In this document: positions 37,537-47,900 of the stretch, piece by piece
Numbering within the stretch: the stretch's first letter is position 1
Layout of the letters: every line of letters begins with the position of its first letter
Source: Mesostigma viride
Lineage: Eukaryota; Streptophyta; Mesostigmatophyceae; Mesostigmatales; Mesostigmataceae
Assembly (NCBI GenBank): GCA_009746045.1
Contig: RPFO01001887.1
Coordinates: 1 to 63,039 of the forward strand
DNA: 63,039 nt
Reading direction: 5' to 3'
Notes under the pieces: generated by a model
Databases searched by the model: none
Seen by the model: only the letters and a program-made list of their open reading frames with translations
Told to the model about the DNA's origin: nothing
Made by a program: the position numbers and the translations under genes

Positions 37537-38611
37537 AGGGGTATAAATGGTAGCATAACAACACAAAACTTTATTCCAATTGGCATGAAACAACAAGGGA
37601 TGCCCAATTGGGCATCCGTCATGCACCATACCCAGGTGATAAAACAAGAGACCATGCCATATAACACATGCCAACATGCCGCAAGGGGCCAAAATGGCAC
37701 TAGCGCGCGCGTGCGGTATACATAGCGCAAGACTAGCCAAGGGTGTAGCTAACTGTCAATTGGGCTACCTGGCTATGTGCCAGACTACGGATTGCGCCTC
37801 TGGGTGCGCAGATCCTGCCTCCTACAAGGCCCTGTCAGCTGGGTGCCAGCTGCCAACGTGCGGGTCGTGCGGCCATTGGCCTCAGCCCATGCGCGGCCAG
37901 CCGGGCTGCGGGCTGACAAGGGCTGCATGGCACGCTGGCGGCGGGCGTCGTCGTCGTCGACGCCAGCCACTGGCCCAGCGTGGAAGCTGAGATAAGCCAG
38001 CATATAAGACACAAGACCATGCTAAAAAATAGGTGAAAGGCTCATTAATCAAGGCCTCAAGCGCGCGTCAAAGGGGTGGCAAGGAGCTACATCACTAACC
38101 CACCCGATGAATGACAAAACACCTCCACGTTCTTTGCAACAATAAAGAAAACAAAATGAACAAGTTGGTAATGCTTCCATGCAAACAGGTATTGGGTATC
38201 TCCATGTTTGTCACATGCAATGGATGCAAAATCAGAAGGTGGGCGTTGGCCAGCAAAACAAGAAGCCATGCCTAAAACTGGTCAGAAAAGAACTTGTCTC
38301 GGGCTGTTTGAGCCAGGAAAAGCATTGGGTAATCACCTTTACCATATTACTAACCAATACCAACCGTTATCACGCTATTTCCGTTGCAGCCTCAGCTAAC
38401 AGCGACCAAACATGGTCCAAAATCTGCTTGACCTGATGGTATTCCACAACTATGACAAGCCGATGCGTAGAGGGAGCAAAACAACAAAATGACAATCACA
38501 AGCCCTCGATTATAACCCTGATATTAGTTATAAACGATAATACAACCATATACGGTTAACGGAACACGCTAGGAGGCTAGAACGTACCAGGTCGGAACAG
38601 CAGATTACCTT

Positions 38612-38844
38612 TCCTGCGGGAGCCAGCACGCCCGATTCATGGACGTAGCCTCGAGCCTTTCCTGGCTGCCAATTCTAGCAAATCTGGTTGGGAACAACGT
38701 CAAAGGTTTATCCATGCGCAAATACCTCGAAAATTTCCGCCTAGCAACATGCAGCACTCGCACTGTCACCGCCTGGCCGCTGACATGATTTGCTGCGCCG
38801 ACCAGCACCCCGATGACCCATCTACGCATCTTCAAACGTTCCAT
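38612..38844 (-). CDS. Possible first exon of an unknown gene inside the TTAA transposon
   Basis: ATG at 38844 opens a 77-residue frame (MERLKMRRWVIGVLVGAANH, later RKFSRYLRMDKPLTLFPTRF) ending at a donor-like GGAAAG|GTAATC. A second minus-strand open block at 38087-38269 (FASIACDKHGDTQYLFAWKH) could be a later exon. The composition looks coding, but no family is recognised and the joint is not established. Its position within the TIR element makes an element-encoded protein or captured gene fragment possible. Confidence 0.35.
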
Positions 38845-39220
38845 GGCTGGGGATAAAACGTTTTTAGGACTTGAAAATCATGCCTACAAAATTTGAGTCC
38901 ATTAGGTAAAGCCATTCTCTCGTACCAGTCAGTTGCGTGCACCGCCATAGCCGTGCGCGTCAATATTTTTCATGCACGTCGGTCCCGTTGGACCATGGTA
39001 CCCCCCTAACTTTGCTCAAGCATATCTCCCTGGCCAGGTGTCCAAAATACGGTCTGAATAGCGCCAGGCATAGCTTACGTCTAGATCTTTCGATCCCCCC
39101 AGGTTTGACCGTTAAATTATTATTGGCGCGGCGCCTGGTTCTGCCACAAACTCAGTCCGTTAGAGTGGCGCGAGTTCAACTGGCGCCACGAAAACGGACT
39201 CAGTACAGTTTAAGGGTTAA

Positions 39221-40702
39221 AACGTATTCTGAGCTGCTTGGTATTTTGAGCTGTTGCACAACCTGCAGGTGGTGGATGTAAACTGCCACCTTCTCTGGAT
39301 GGGTGCACAAGGTGCACCTGCATGCATTACCATATATATTAAAAATATAATTACTTACAACAGAGTGAAATCACTCAAACCAAAGCAAACGCCCAGCTAT
39401 AAACCTATATACAGAGCCATGTCAAAGCTCTATACTACGATAAGACCAATGGAAACGCCTAACGGGAGGAACCTAATAGCCCTGCTGCACCGCAAAATCA
39501 GCCCGCGTACGGCGGAGCATGATGTCAGCCATGGCCCGAGTCAGCGCCACCGACAAGCGCTGACGCCAATATGACGTCCAGGTCCGCGCCGACCATGGGG
39601 CCCGCTGGCCCTCCAGGTCCAGCCGGTCCTCCCGGAGCCGGCAACACTCCTTGAAGAAGGCGGAGGTCAGGGGCCCCATGGCCCCAAACTCCTCCAGGAC
39701 AAAGGGCACCACACGATGGTGCCCGACCATATATATATTCTAGCAGCTGAAGGTGCGGACATGGGGTACATACATACCCCATTGAAGATGATCAAGGCTA
39801 AAATTCGGGGCTAAACGGCCCCGTGTGGGGGGCAAAGGTGACGTCTCGCTGCGAGGGGACCCTCTGCCCGGCCGTTCGCGGGACAAGAACGTTCCCACAC
39901 CATGAAGTGCATGCATGCTGCATGCTCAAGTTAATTTGACTCCCCATGCAGAGAAGGTGCGCTTAAACTTTGGCAGCGCAAGCTAGCCCGGCTTGTAGCT
40001 TTATTATCCTCTGGGGAGTGGCACTCCACTGGCCCCAGTCCCCATGGTCGCTGAATGACGACCTAGCTGCATGACTCCCGCGCGCGCAGCAGCGCAGCAG
40101 CGTCGCGAGGTGTGGCCCACCATGCATGCAGTTCATCCGCCACAAGCAATCCCCCAAGAAGCCCAAAGTCCATGCACTGCATGGCACTGGGCGAGGACCT
40201 AGCTGTACATCAGTAACAGCTCAAGCTATGGGTTCCATGCCCATGACATGACATCATTGCAGGATCGATGCATGATGTCTACACTAGGTACATATATTGC
40301 GATAGGGTTGCGCCTTAAGATGTGTATGTTTTGCTGTAATAATGGCCTACTAGCCACTTGCATATGGCCTTCGCAGCGCCGTGTATGGCTCAGCATATTA
40401 CTACCGGCTACAGTTTAGTTACAGTGATCACCAAATGCACGGCCGCATGTCTACACGCACACTTCAGTCTCCAGTTTCCGATTGTGCCAGACATGCATGC
40501 AATGCCTGCGATGCCCACCCAATGATGCACATTTCAGCATTAGTGCATCGGCCAGAATCTCCTCGTGAGTAGTTTAGATTGCAGCTGTGGCTTGCCTCCA
40601 GGCATGATTCACATGAGGGAAGACGGGTGCATGTCTCTGCGCGTCCATGCTGATGCAGTCCCCAGTGTGCAACGTACGGTACAGGGATGAAAAGCAATTT
40701 AA
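39221..40702. other. Repeat-rich interval
   Basis: Contains a relative of the 3431-3870 retroelement (about 39255-39325) and the LINE fragment at 39473-39730. No gene was recognised in 39783-40698. Confidence 0.5.
39473..39730 (-). pseudogene. LINE reverse-transcriptase downstream fragment
   Basis: Minus-strand frame RVVPFVLEEFGAMGPLTSAF ... WRQRLSVALTRAMADIMLRR resembles the segment after the RT domain in many non-LTR retrotransposons (a VPF.vE..GalG motif, then a helix ending LSV.L.rg.A). The frame begins abruptly and no RT core is present: a 5'-truncated remnant. Confidence 0.55.
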
Positions 40703-41347
40703 CCCCTCAACCGTCCTCGTGCCGATTTTTACTGCGAGTTTTTCTCGTGCCTCACGTTCTGCACGATGAGTTTGTGCGCTCTGTAGGGATTTGGCAGGAA
40801 GGTTTTGGCGGGAACCAACTAGACCACCGAAAAGATCTAGATTCACTCTATCCGTAGGACACTTGTCTGACCGTATTTGACCACCGTATCAGGGTGGAAA
40901 CCCTGGTCAAAGTCAAGGGGGTACAGGGGTACCCTGCATGGTGCACAGCTGTCTGAGTAGGGGAAAAACCCAGTTATTTTTAGCACCAGCTGATGGGTCC
41001 CTGGGGCAGTTACAATTCTTAGTGTTTGTATCCCATCCTAACTAAAAAATCTATCTACAAATCCAACCCCAGGGTCAACTCATCAAGGAAAGGGGTCTAT
41101 CATCCATCATAAGGGTCTCGCCGTGCACACTCACCGTACCCCCCTGAGGGGGGAGCTATTTATAGAGCAGGGGGACCTAGCACTGGGACCACACACTATA
41201 CCCCCAGGTGGGCCCTAATATGGTTATGCTTGGTTCCTATAGTAGTATGGTCTAGAAAAAATAATTAGGCTGAATGGGGCCACATGTGGCATATTGTGCA
41301 ACTCATGACTCATTTTAGTCACGATCGAGTCAGAGACGGTGGAGGGG
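40703..41347. mobile_element. Short TIR element in a TTAA site, 645 bp
   Basis: Begins CCCCTCAACCGTC; the complement of the other end is CCCCTCCACCGTC (12 of 13 match). TTAA is duplicated at 40699-40702 and 41348-41351. No coding capacity: a MITE-like member of the TTAA group. Confidence 0.75.
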
Positions 41348-41351
41348 TTAA

Positions 41352-41552
41352 CCCTGTATTATATTGTTTGTCGTGACTCCCCACCGGGAGCGCGTGTTGA
41401 CTTATAATTAATTAGTTATTGGCCGTCTCAGCTGACCGGCAGATCGAGCTAGTGCCGGCTCTTAACAGTTGCGCATCATTGGGCAAAGCATGGCATGGCT
41501 AGCTCGCCATGCTGGCAAGCGCCTCGGACACCCGGACGCCACGTGAACTTAA
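41352..41552 (+). repeat. Retroelement 3'-end word and left flank of TIR copy 2
   Basis: GACTCCCCACCGGGAGCG at about 41374 followed by ATAATTAATTAG is another member of the hairpin-plus-TTAA-tail family. The sequence up to 41548 (GCCACGTGAAC) matches 43658-43672 and is the left half of the target of the next element. Confidence 0.5.
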
Positions 41553-43251
41553 CCCCTAAATGGTCTGGCTGCCGATTTTCCGCCTAAAACTGAGTTACAG
41601 CCGACACGTCGGCCCCTTCTCGGGGGACCAAATGCCGCGAAAACTATTGAGAATTAGGAAACGTTTAGCTGAGAAGAATGAAAGTTTATAATTTTCCTCA
41701 CAGCATGGTACTAGGGTTTGCATACTTCTGACAAAGTTATAGAGGTGTTCTGGCCGGTCAAAGTACAAGGGGTCAGGGTACTTTTTCACGTACAACGTGC
41801 ATTCCGGAAAACGACGACCTGGCCATGGCGGCTTGCGCCCACGCATGGCATTTACGTTTGCGTTCGAATTTTCTGACCAAACTCAGGAAATTGATTTTAT
41901 ACGTCCTAAAGATGATACAGGCCAATTTTTGGTTCGCGGGAATGCCATTTGATAGGTGTCGGCAGCGTTCTTGCTGGAAAAGACTGCGTTCAGGCCGGAC
42001 GATAGAAACGTTGACAGCAATACCTTTCCGGCGTATTTTAAAGGATATATTGGTTTCTTTGTACTTTTTATGATACATGGTAGTCGTAAACGTGCAAGGG
42101 TGGCCAGAAATCGCCGAATCCAGCGACCATGCTGCACAACTTTGGTGTGCCGAAATGCGCCATTTTGCGGCCACCGCCTGGGCCAAGGTAACGCCATCCA
42201 TGCCTGGTAAAGCTTAATCATCGTTTTCCAATCGATGTTTGACGTTTATATATACGTTCTAGCTTGTGTAGCACATTCTTTTTTCATTATTCATGCTCTT
42301 TCTTGACCCTGGCCTGGCCCCTTTCTAAAACACCCTTCTTAGATGCTTCCCTCAGTCAGTTGACCTGCCACAGTGTGATGGTGATAAGTTTTAGAGGCTG
42401 TAAGGGTTTGAATACCTCCATATATGTTTGTTATACATTTCCCACACACATATTGCATGAGTGTGAGGCAGTTGGCTGGTCTCTGTGGCATCATCAAGCA
42501 TGTAACCGGTGAGTAGAAGCTTCCCATTGTCAGCATGTGCCACCAGGTGTGCTGGCCATCACCTTGCAAGCTATAGCAGCTGAGGCCTAGTTTATCCTTG
42601 CTAGGGCAAGCTGAAATAGGCTTAAAATCACTAGTTTGTTGGTTGCTGCCTCCTAGAATGCATGCCTTGCGTAGGGTATCCGTACCACGTTACCTACGTG
42701 CATGGACAAGGTGGCACCTGCACATAGGTGCCATTTAAGGGCAGTGTGATGATGCAGTTATGTTTCCCCATCATTGTGGAAGGGAAATGTATTGTGTGGC
42801 ATGGTTGGGGGCCATATTAGTAGGTATTAGTAGGTAGTATGCCCACTCCTACCCCCTTGGTTGCTTTTTACCAACGGTACCCCTATGGGCTGTACTGGGT
42901 GTAACTGCTGGTATACCCACCCAAATGATGACCCCAATGGCTCAAACTGTTCAGCAACTAATTGTTTATCATCCCTGAAGTGGTAGGTGCCTAGCTCTTA
43001 CAACATAATTCAAAATGCACATTCTACCAAAAATGAAAACGCTCGTCTTGACCCCCCTGACTTTGACGGCAGTTATACATGGCCTACCCTGCATATATGT
43101 AAGGTTGTGATATACCAACCCGAAGGGCAACTCATGGACATGCTTGGCCCCCAAGGACAGCCATTGGATATGGGTGGGTTGGATGGCATCTGGTTTGCAA
43201 AATTGTGAAGTTACAGCCGATGCATCGGCAGTATTTCTGCCCATTTAGGGG
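41553..43251. mobile_element. TIR DNA transposon copy 2 (1,699 bp), TTAA target duplication
   Basis: Inverted relative of 23094-24792, of identical length and with the same CCCCTAAAT termini. TTAA flanks it at 41549-41552 and 43252-43255. The flanks GTGAAC-TTAA and TTAA-CGCGGAATAG are found joined as an empty paralogue at 43667-43686. The conserved open frame is 142 residues here (42201-41773) against 112 in copy 1, with a handful of substitutions. Confidence 0.88.
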
Positions 43252-43255
43252 TTAA

Positions 43256-43775
43256 CGCGGAATAGACACCGGCGAGTGGTTTTCGCCGGATAAATAGTGA
43301 CGGACCTAATTGCCCAAGTGGCAAAAAGGTTCCGTCACTATTTATTATAACTAAGACCTCGTAAGTCAGGGCTTCGAATCCCTGTGGTGACACGGGTATT
43401 TCCGAAATTACCGGAAGGATTGATACCAGAAGGCCAAACGAAAGTGCCAGAAGGGAAAATATGCCCGGTTGGAATATCGTTAAGGCGAGATTCGGTACTG
43501 CAGTAGGCAATTATCAGCGGTACGATAGATATTGGCCCCCACATGCACTACGACGTTTTAGTCATTATAAATAGTGACGGAACCTTTTTGCCACTTGGGC
43601 AATTAGGTCCGTCACTATTTATCCGGCGAAAACCACTCGCCGGTATCAATTCCGCGCCACGTTCACGTGAACTTAACGCGGAATAGATACCGGCGAGTGG
43701 TTTTCGCCGAATAAATAGTGACGGACCTAATTGCCCAAGTGGCAAAAAGGTTCCGTCACTATTTATAATAACTGC
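43256..43775. repeat. Foldback element: three copies of a 95-bp terminal repeat
   Basis: CGCGGAATAGACACCGGCGA...TTCCGTCACTATTTAT occurs at 43256-43350 (plus), 43565-43656 (minus) and 43677-43773 (plus). The first two face each other around a 214-bp core, as in a MITE or foldback element; the third begins another copy. The core starts with a tRNA T-arm-like word, CAGGGCTTCGAATCCCTG (43367-43384). Confidence 0.85.
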
Positions 43776-43879
43776 CACTGCCGAGGTCTTGGGGACAGCT
43801 GCGCCGCCACCGCCCCTGCTACCAGCCGCCGCCGCCTGCCCGGCCGCCCTGCACAGGCGGCCCAGCCGGGCCCCCGGCC

Positions 43880-44126
43880 CCGCCCAGGTCATGAGCGGCG
43901 GACTACCTAGTAGTCCCCCCGCTGACCGGCCCGCTCGGCGACCCGTCAGACATGCCTCCTTTCACCTCCCGCGAGGTCACGGAGGCGGTCCATATGCAGC
44001 GCCTGCGTTACAACGCCGCTGCACCGGCTCCGACTGAGATTCCGGCCGCGGTCGTGAAACTTGCAGCCGAGTTTGAGGACACAGTCTGGTGTCATGCTGC
44101 TCTTCGTGACAATGGCGGAGAGCGGG
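43880..44126 (+). pseudogene. LINE reverse-transcriptase N-terminal fragment
   Basis: Plus-strand frame VVPPLTGPLGDPSDMPPFTS continues REVTEAVHMQRLRYNAAAPA and PTEIPAAVVKLAAEFED. This resembles the start of non-LTR RT domains (F..eEV..Al..L..gkA.GptgiPaEvvk). It is cut at 44127 by the TTAA tail of another element. Confidence 0.5.
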
Positions 44127-44210
44127 CATTAATTAATTAATTAATTAATTAGACTCGTGCTCCCGTTGGGGAGTCACGGAGCATTAACCCCGATGGATGG
44201 ATGAATGGGT
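44127..44210 (-). mobile_element. Retroelement 3' end (TTAA tail plus hairpin)
   Basis: (TTAA)n, then CTCGTGCTCCCGTTGGGGAG and GAGCATTAACCCCGATGGAT. The same end lies at 22068, where the GGAT stretch has grown into a long array. Confidence 0.7.
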
Positions 44211-44627
44211 GCAAACAGTCCTATTAATTAATTAATTAAACTCGTGCTCCCGTTGGGGAGTCACGGAGCACCGAAGTGCTTTTAATCCCTGTGTGTGCAC
44301 TACAGGAGAAAGGGCAGAGACCCCCAGTCTCCTTCATGCCAAAGGCATGCCACAGCTGCAATCGGGCGCGGCTAGCGAAAAGGACAGGCTAACGATCCGG
44401 CAAACTGTGGGTGCAATAAGACCCATGTGAGCATATCATAGCAAGGAGCGTGGGCAAGTAATCTGAACATAGCCAGGGCGTAGCATGGCTGTACTAGGAC
44501 TAGGCTAAGGCTATGGCTGGTTGTGTACCGTGCGTTGGCGGCACGTGACTAGGTGTGTTGGCACAGCTAGGCATGGCTGCCTTAGCGGCAGTGACGCCAA
44601 TGGTTACAAGCTAGGGCTATTGCTATT

Positions 44628-44942
44628 CTAGCCCGCTGGGGGCGTCCACATCTTGTGGTTGATCATCAGGTCCCCGCCCCTCCAGTACACCTTGGGCTTC
44701 TGGGGGTCCTGCTTATGGCGGAGGTATTCCGGCCACAGGTCGCGTCGCTGCTGTTGCTGAGCGGGGGTGAGGTCGTCATCCAGCGTCCAGGTGAGGTCGT
44801 GCAACCGCTTGCGACGAGAGAGGAACCGCTGCTTATCCTCAGGGGAGGGGAAGGTGAGTAGGACTGGTGGGGGGGCCGCCTTGTCCCGTGAGTGGGGAAG
44901 GCGGTGGCACCCACGCAGTTCTACCTCACCTACCAGGCCCAT
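44628..44942 (-). CDS. LINE (L1-type) ORF1p-like C-terminal fragment
   Basis: 104 residues, starting in unmatched sequence. PPPVLLTFPSPEDKQRFLSR, then DDDLTPAQQQQRRDLWPEYL and VYWRGGDLMINHKMWTPPAG resembles the RNA-binding C-terminus of L1-type ORF1 proteins, where a 'DLTP..Q..R' helix follows an RRM-like fold. It ends in a natural stop and passes directly into the 3' UTR and TTAA tail without any ORF2 sequence. The second copy, in the right arm (46205-46440, plus), has an extra base near 46270 that breaks the frame. Confidence 0.6.
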   Translation of the reverse strand: MGLVGEVELRGCHRLPHSRDKAAPPPVLLTFPSPEDKQRFLSRRKRLHDLTWTLDDDLTPAQQQQRRDLWPEYLRHKQDPQKPKVYWRGGDLMINHKMWTPPAG

Positions 44943-46204
44943 GAGGGTAAGAAGCTGGTTCTTGAGCTCGTCAGCAAGAGAGGTTGACGTCTCACCTGGC
45001 TTCTGGGGGAAGCGACGGTCCTATACCGGTCTAATCTATCTACATCAGCTACCTACGACATCTATCTAACAGAGCGGCCATGGCCGCCTTGCTGCTTCGG
45101 GGTCGGCCGGTGTATATGTTGTCTTATTGATGTATGGAATGCATGCCAATGGTGGAGGCTGTTTATGTGGTTGTTAAAATAATTATTCACTCATGGCTCA
45201 TTTTGACATAGTCGATGATAGCTGGTCGTCTCAATCATGGTAATGGTTAATTGTCAGTGTGTTCTGCACCTAATTGCCATGAGTGATATCCATGCATAAT
45301 TCTATGCCCCTAAGGCCAAAACCCTAAAGGCCCATTTATAACCATGCTGCACACTGCCACGTATTAACTGGTGATGTATTCTGCGAGGCTCCACGTATAT
45401 ACTCGTATTTTGGAGGCTGACGTATTTGACGTACCGAGGTACTGGCCACCAAACCAACTGCCGCCCCGGCCCACCAAACCAACCTCGTAATTCGCAGGCG
45501 TTACCAGCAAGACTGCAACCTGACCACCATATTGTTTGGCAGGCTGCAAATTAATTAAGTCTGCTGCTACCGCTGCATGCTGTCTCGCAGAATGTGGTAC
45601 GTGCAACAGAGACAACGCAATATCGTCATCAAGAACTTTCAGCTACCGGCGTGTACGCAAAAGCAAACGAGACCGCAAGCACCCTGGCCGAGGAGCTGCG
45701 CGGTCCAGAGTTCCTGGGTGTGCATGCATGATGCAGCTCAGCAAACGCGTTGTTATAGTGAATGAGCCATTCGGCTGCCTGGCCCGCTGGGCTTGGTCAT
45801 CGTTACCATGGCATCCATGCATGATAAACGACTTCTGCTGAGAGCACGTCGCCTGCTCAAGCCCCACCCTCTTCGATCAGCCTCGATTGACGAGGACTAC
45901 ACGCCTGCACAACATGCAATTGAAGGCGCTCGAGGAGCGCGGTGTGGAACAGCCCCGGCGTCCAGCAGGCCCGGAAGAAGCAGGCTGTCACCAGGTAAGC
46001 GCGTCAAAGGTGCGCCTGCTCCAGAAATTATGGCACCTTTGGAGCCTTAATCTTTGACGGTGAACTGAGATTAATTAACACCACGGGGGCAGAGTCTCGT
46101 GTGGAGTCTCGTAAGCAGCGTGCTGCCCCTGGCGGGTTCCAGTAGATAGACAACCCTACTCGTTGGCTTGCGGCTAACAGGCTATAGCTTTGCATGGGCA
46201 TGAG
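44863..46204. other. Spacer between the inverted arms
   Basis: 1.3 kb with no recognised gene. ACCGGTCTAATCTATCTACA (about 45025) also occurs beside the GGAT array at 23038. A possible plus-strand exon lies near 45590-45715, but neither the frame nor a product is clear. Confidence 0.4.
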
Positions 46205-46909
46205 CCTACTCACCTTCCCCTCCCCTGAGGATAAGCAGCGGTTCCTCTCTCGTCGCAAGCGGTTGCACGACCGTCACCTGGACGCTGGATGACGACCTCA
46301 CCCCCGCTCAGCAACAGCAGCGACGCGACCTGTGGCCGGAATACCTCCGCCATAAGCAGGACCCCCAGAAGCCCAAGGTGTACTGGAGGGGCGGGGACCT
46401 GATGATCAACCACAAGATGTGGACGCCCCCAGCGGGCTAGAATAGCAATAGCCCTAGCTTGTAACCATTGGCGTCACTGCCGCTAAGGCAGCCATGCCTA
46501 GAATGTTGCCTAGCTGTGCCAACACACCTAGTCACGTGCCGCCAACGCACGGTACACAACCAGCCATAGCCTTAGCCTAGTCCTAGTACAGCCATGCTAC
46601 GCCCTGGCTATCAGATTACTTGGCCACGCTCCTTGCTGGCCACGTAATGAGCGTCCACGGTTCAGATTACTTGCCCACGCTCCTTGCTATGATATGCTCA
46701 CATGGGTCTTATTGCACCCACAGTTTGCCGGATCGTTAGCCTGTCCTTTTAGCTAGCCGCGCCCGATTGCAGCTGTGGCATGCCTTTGGCATGAAGGAGA
46801 CTGGGGGTCTCTGCCCTTTCTCCTGTAGTGCACACACAGGGATTAAAAGCACTTCGGTGCTCCGTGACTCCCCAACGGGAGCACGCCGTTTAATTAATTA
46901 ATTAATTAA

Positions 46910-47360
46910 TGAGCCTCTTAAAAGTCCCACTCGTTCCACCCCCCTGCCTCGCCCTCGTCGAGTGATACACATGCATGCATGGTGGTGCCGGTATTTCGGG
47001 CTAGAATGACAGCTCTCAGCAGTCAATGCGCAGTACACAACGCATGCCGTAGATTATCTACTACGCCTCTGCGTTGCGCAATCCTCCCCGACTGAATACC
47101 CAGAGCAGGCCGGCGGCAGGCTCGCATCCTTCGCCTGCAGGACAATTAGCTCCATGCGATGAAAAGCACAATTCCAACCAGTGATCTCCCTCCCCTCTGT
47201 TCCCTCCCCTGATCCCGACCCCCATCTTCCGCTGCAAACATCCACCCCCATCTCCCATCCTCGATCGTTCTCCCCTGTGGGACCATATATGCAGCAGGCA
47301 TGATCCTTGGCCCTCGCAACTTTCAACGTACGCACATTGCTATAGCAGATCATTGGCGAC
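46910..47360. other. Non-coding interval
   Basis: No gene recognised. Confidence 0.45.
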
Positions 47361-47731
47361 CATAGCTATACCGGGTGGAGGAGCTTGTTACCTTTTGCAT
47401 TGCAAAAGCTGACGGGAGCCGTACGACTGACAACCTCAGCAATCTCAGTCCCTGCTCGCTGCCCAATTTGGTCCACGACCTCCAACCGCACACGTCTCGC
47501 CGAGTCAAGGGCGCCCAGTGTCAGGTTTGTCACCGGGTCGATCAGGCGGAGTCCATGTTATTGTGTGATCAGTGTAACTGTGGTTGGCACATGCAGTGCT
47601 TGCAGCCAGTGGTCACCAGCATTCCGGAGGGGGATTGGTTTTGTCCAGTGTGCACCGCTGCGCAGTTTACCTCCCGCAGCTTGACTGCGGTCACCGCTGC
47701 CCTTGTCTTGGTACGATCGCTGTCTTCGTGA
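47361..47731 (+). CDS. PHD-finger ORF, probably a retroelement fragment
   Basis: About 120 residues. A C4HC3 PHD zinc finger is clear: CQVCHRVDQAESMLLCDQCN, then CGWHMQCLQ and GDWFCPVC, with the expected Cys/His spacing. PHD fingers bind histone tails. There is no upstream Met in good context (an in-frame stop lies just upstream of 47361) and no adjacent exon, so this is a 5'-truncated piece. The surrounding repeats suggest it belongs to a transposable element; a host chromatin gene fragment is the alternative. Confidence 0.7.
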
Positions 47732-47757
47732 TGGGGCCAGTCGCCAGCGAGGGGGGG

Positions 47758-47900
47758 AATCATGGGACAGGTCCTCGCCCACCCCACAGGGCATGCAGTT
47801 AAGGCAGGCACGTCAGCTCAGCTCATTTGGGTTTTACCAAATTAAGCTGAGTGGCCAGCCGCCATGGTGGCGCCGGAGATTGTGGCACGCAGACGCGACA
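47758..47900 (+). repeat. 143-bp direct repeat, copy 1
   Basis: Identical base for base to 49152-49294. It starts AATCATGGGACAGG and ends GACGCGACA. From TGGGACAGG it would begin TG and end CA like an LTR. Confidence 0.95.

Larger units (their letters stand above)
37133..39216. mobile_element. TIR DNA transposon in a TTAA site, 2,084 bp
   Basis: Starts CCCTTCAACTGT, and the complement of its other end is CCCTTAAACTGT (11 of 12 match). TTAA flanks both ends (37129-37132 and 39217-39220). CCCT next to TTAA is the arrangement seen in piggyBac elements. Inside are two perfect palindromes and possible minus-strand exons, but no recognisable transposase. Confidence 0.7.
44224..46909. mobile_element. 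Inverted pair of LINE ORF1/3'-UTR segments (arms 44224-44862 and 46205-46909)
   Basis: The two arms are near-identical reverse complements of about 640-705 bp; the right arm carries an extra 50-60-bp partial duplication around 46615-46660. Each arm ends outside in a (TTAA)n tail preceded by the CTCCC...GGGAG hairpin, and inside within an ORF1-like coding segment. The centre (44863-46204) is unrelated. The arrangement is two 5'-truncated elements joined head to head, or a foldback unit. Confidence 0.85.

Noticed and set aside
37428-37730. 100-residue hydrophobic minus-strand ORF
   Set aside because: It overlaps both perfect palindromes and has no splice or family support.
43351-43396. Possible tRNA gene
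   Set aside because: Only a T-arm-like word is present, with one extra base in the stem-loop; no D-arm or anticodon arm can be drawn.
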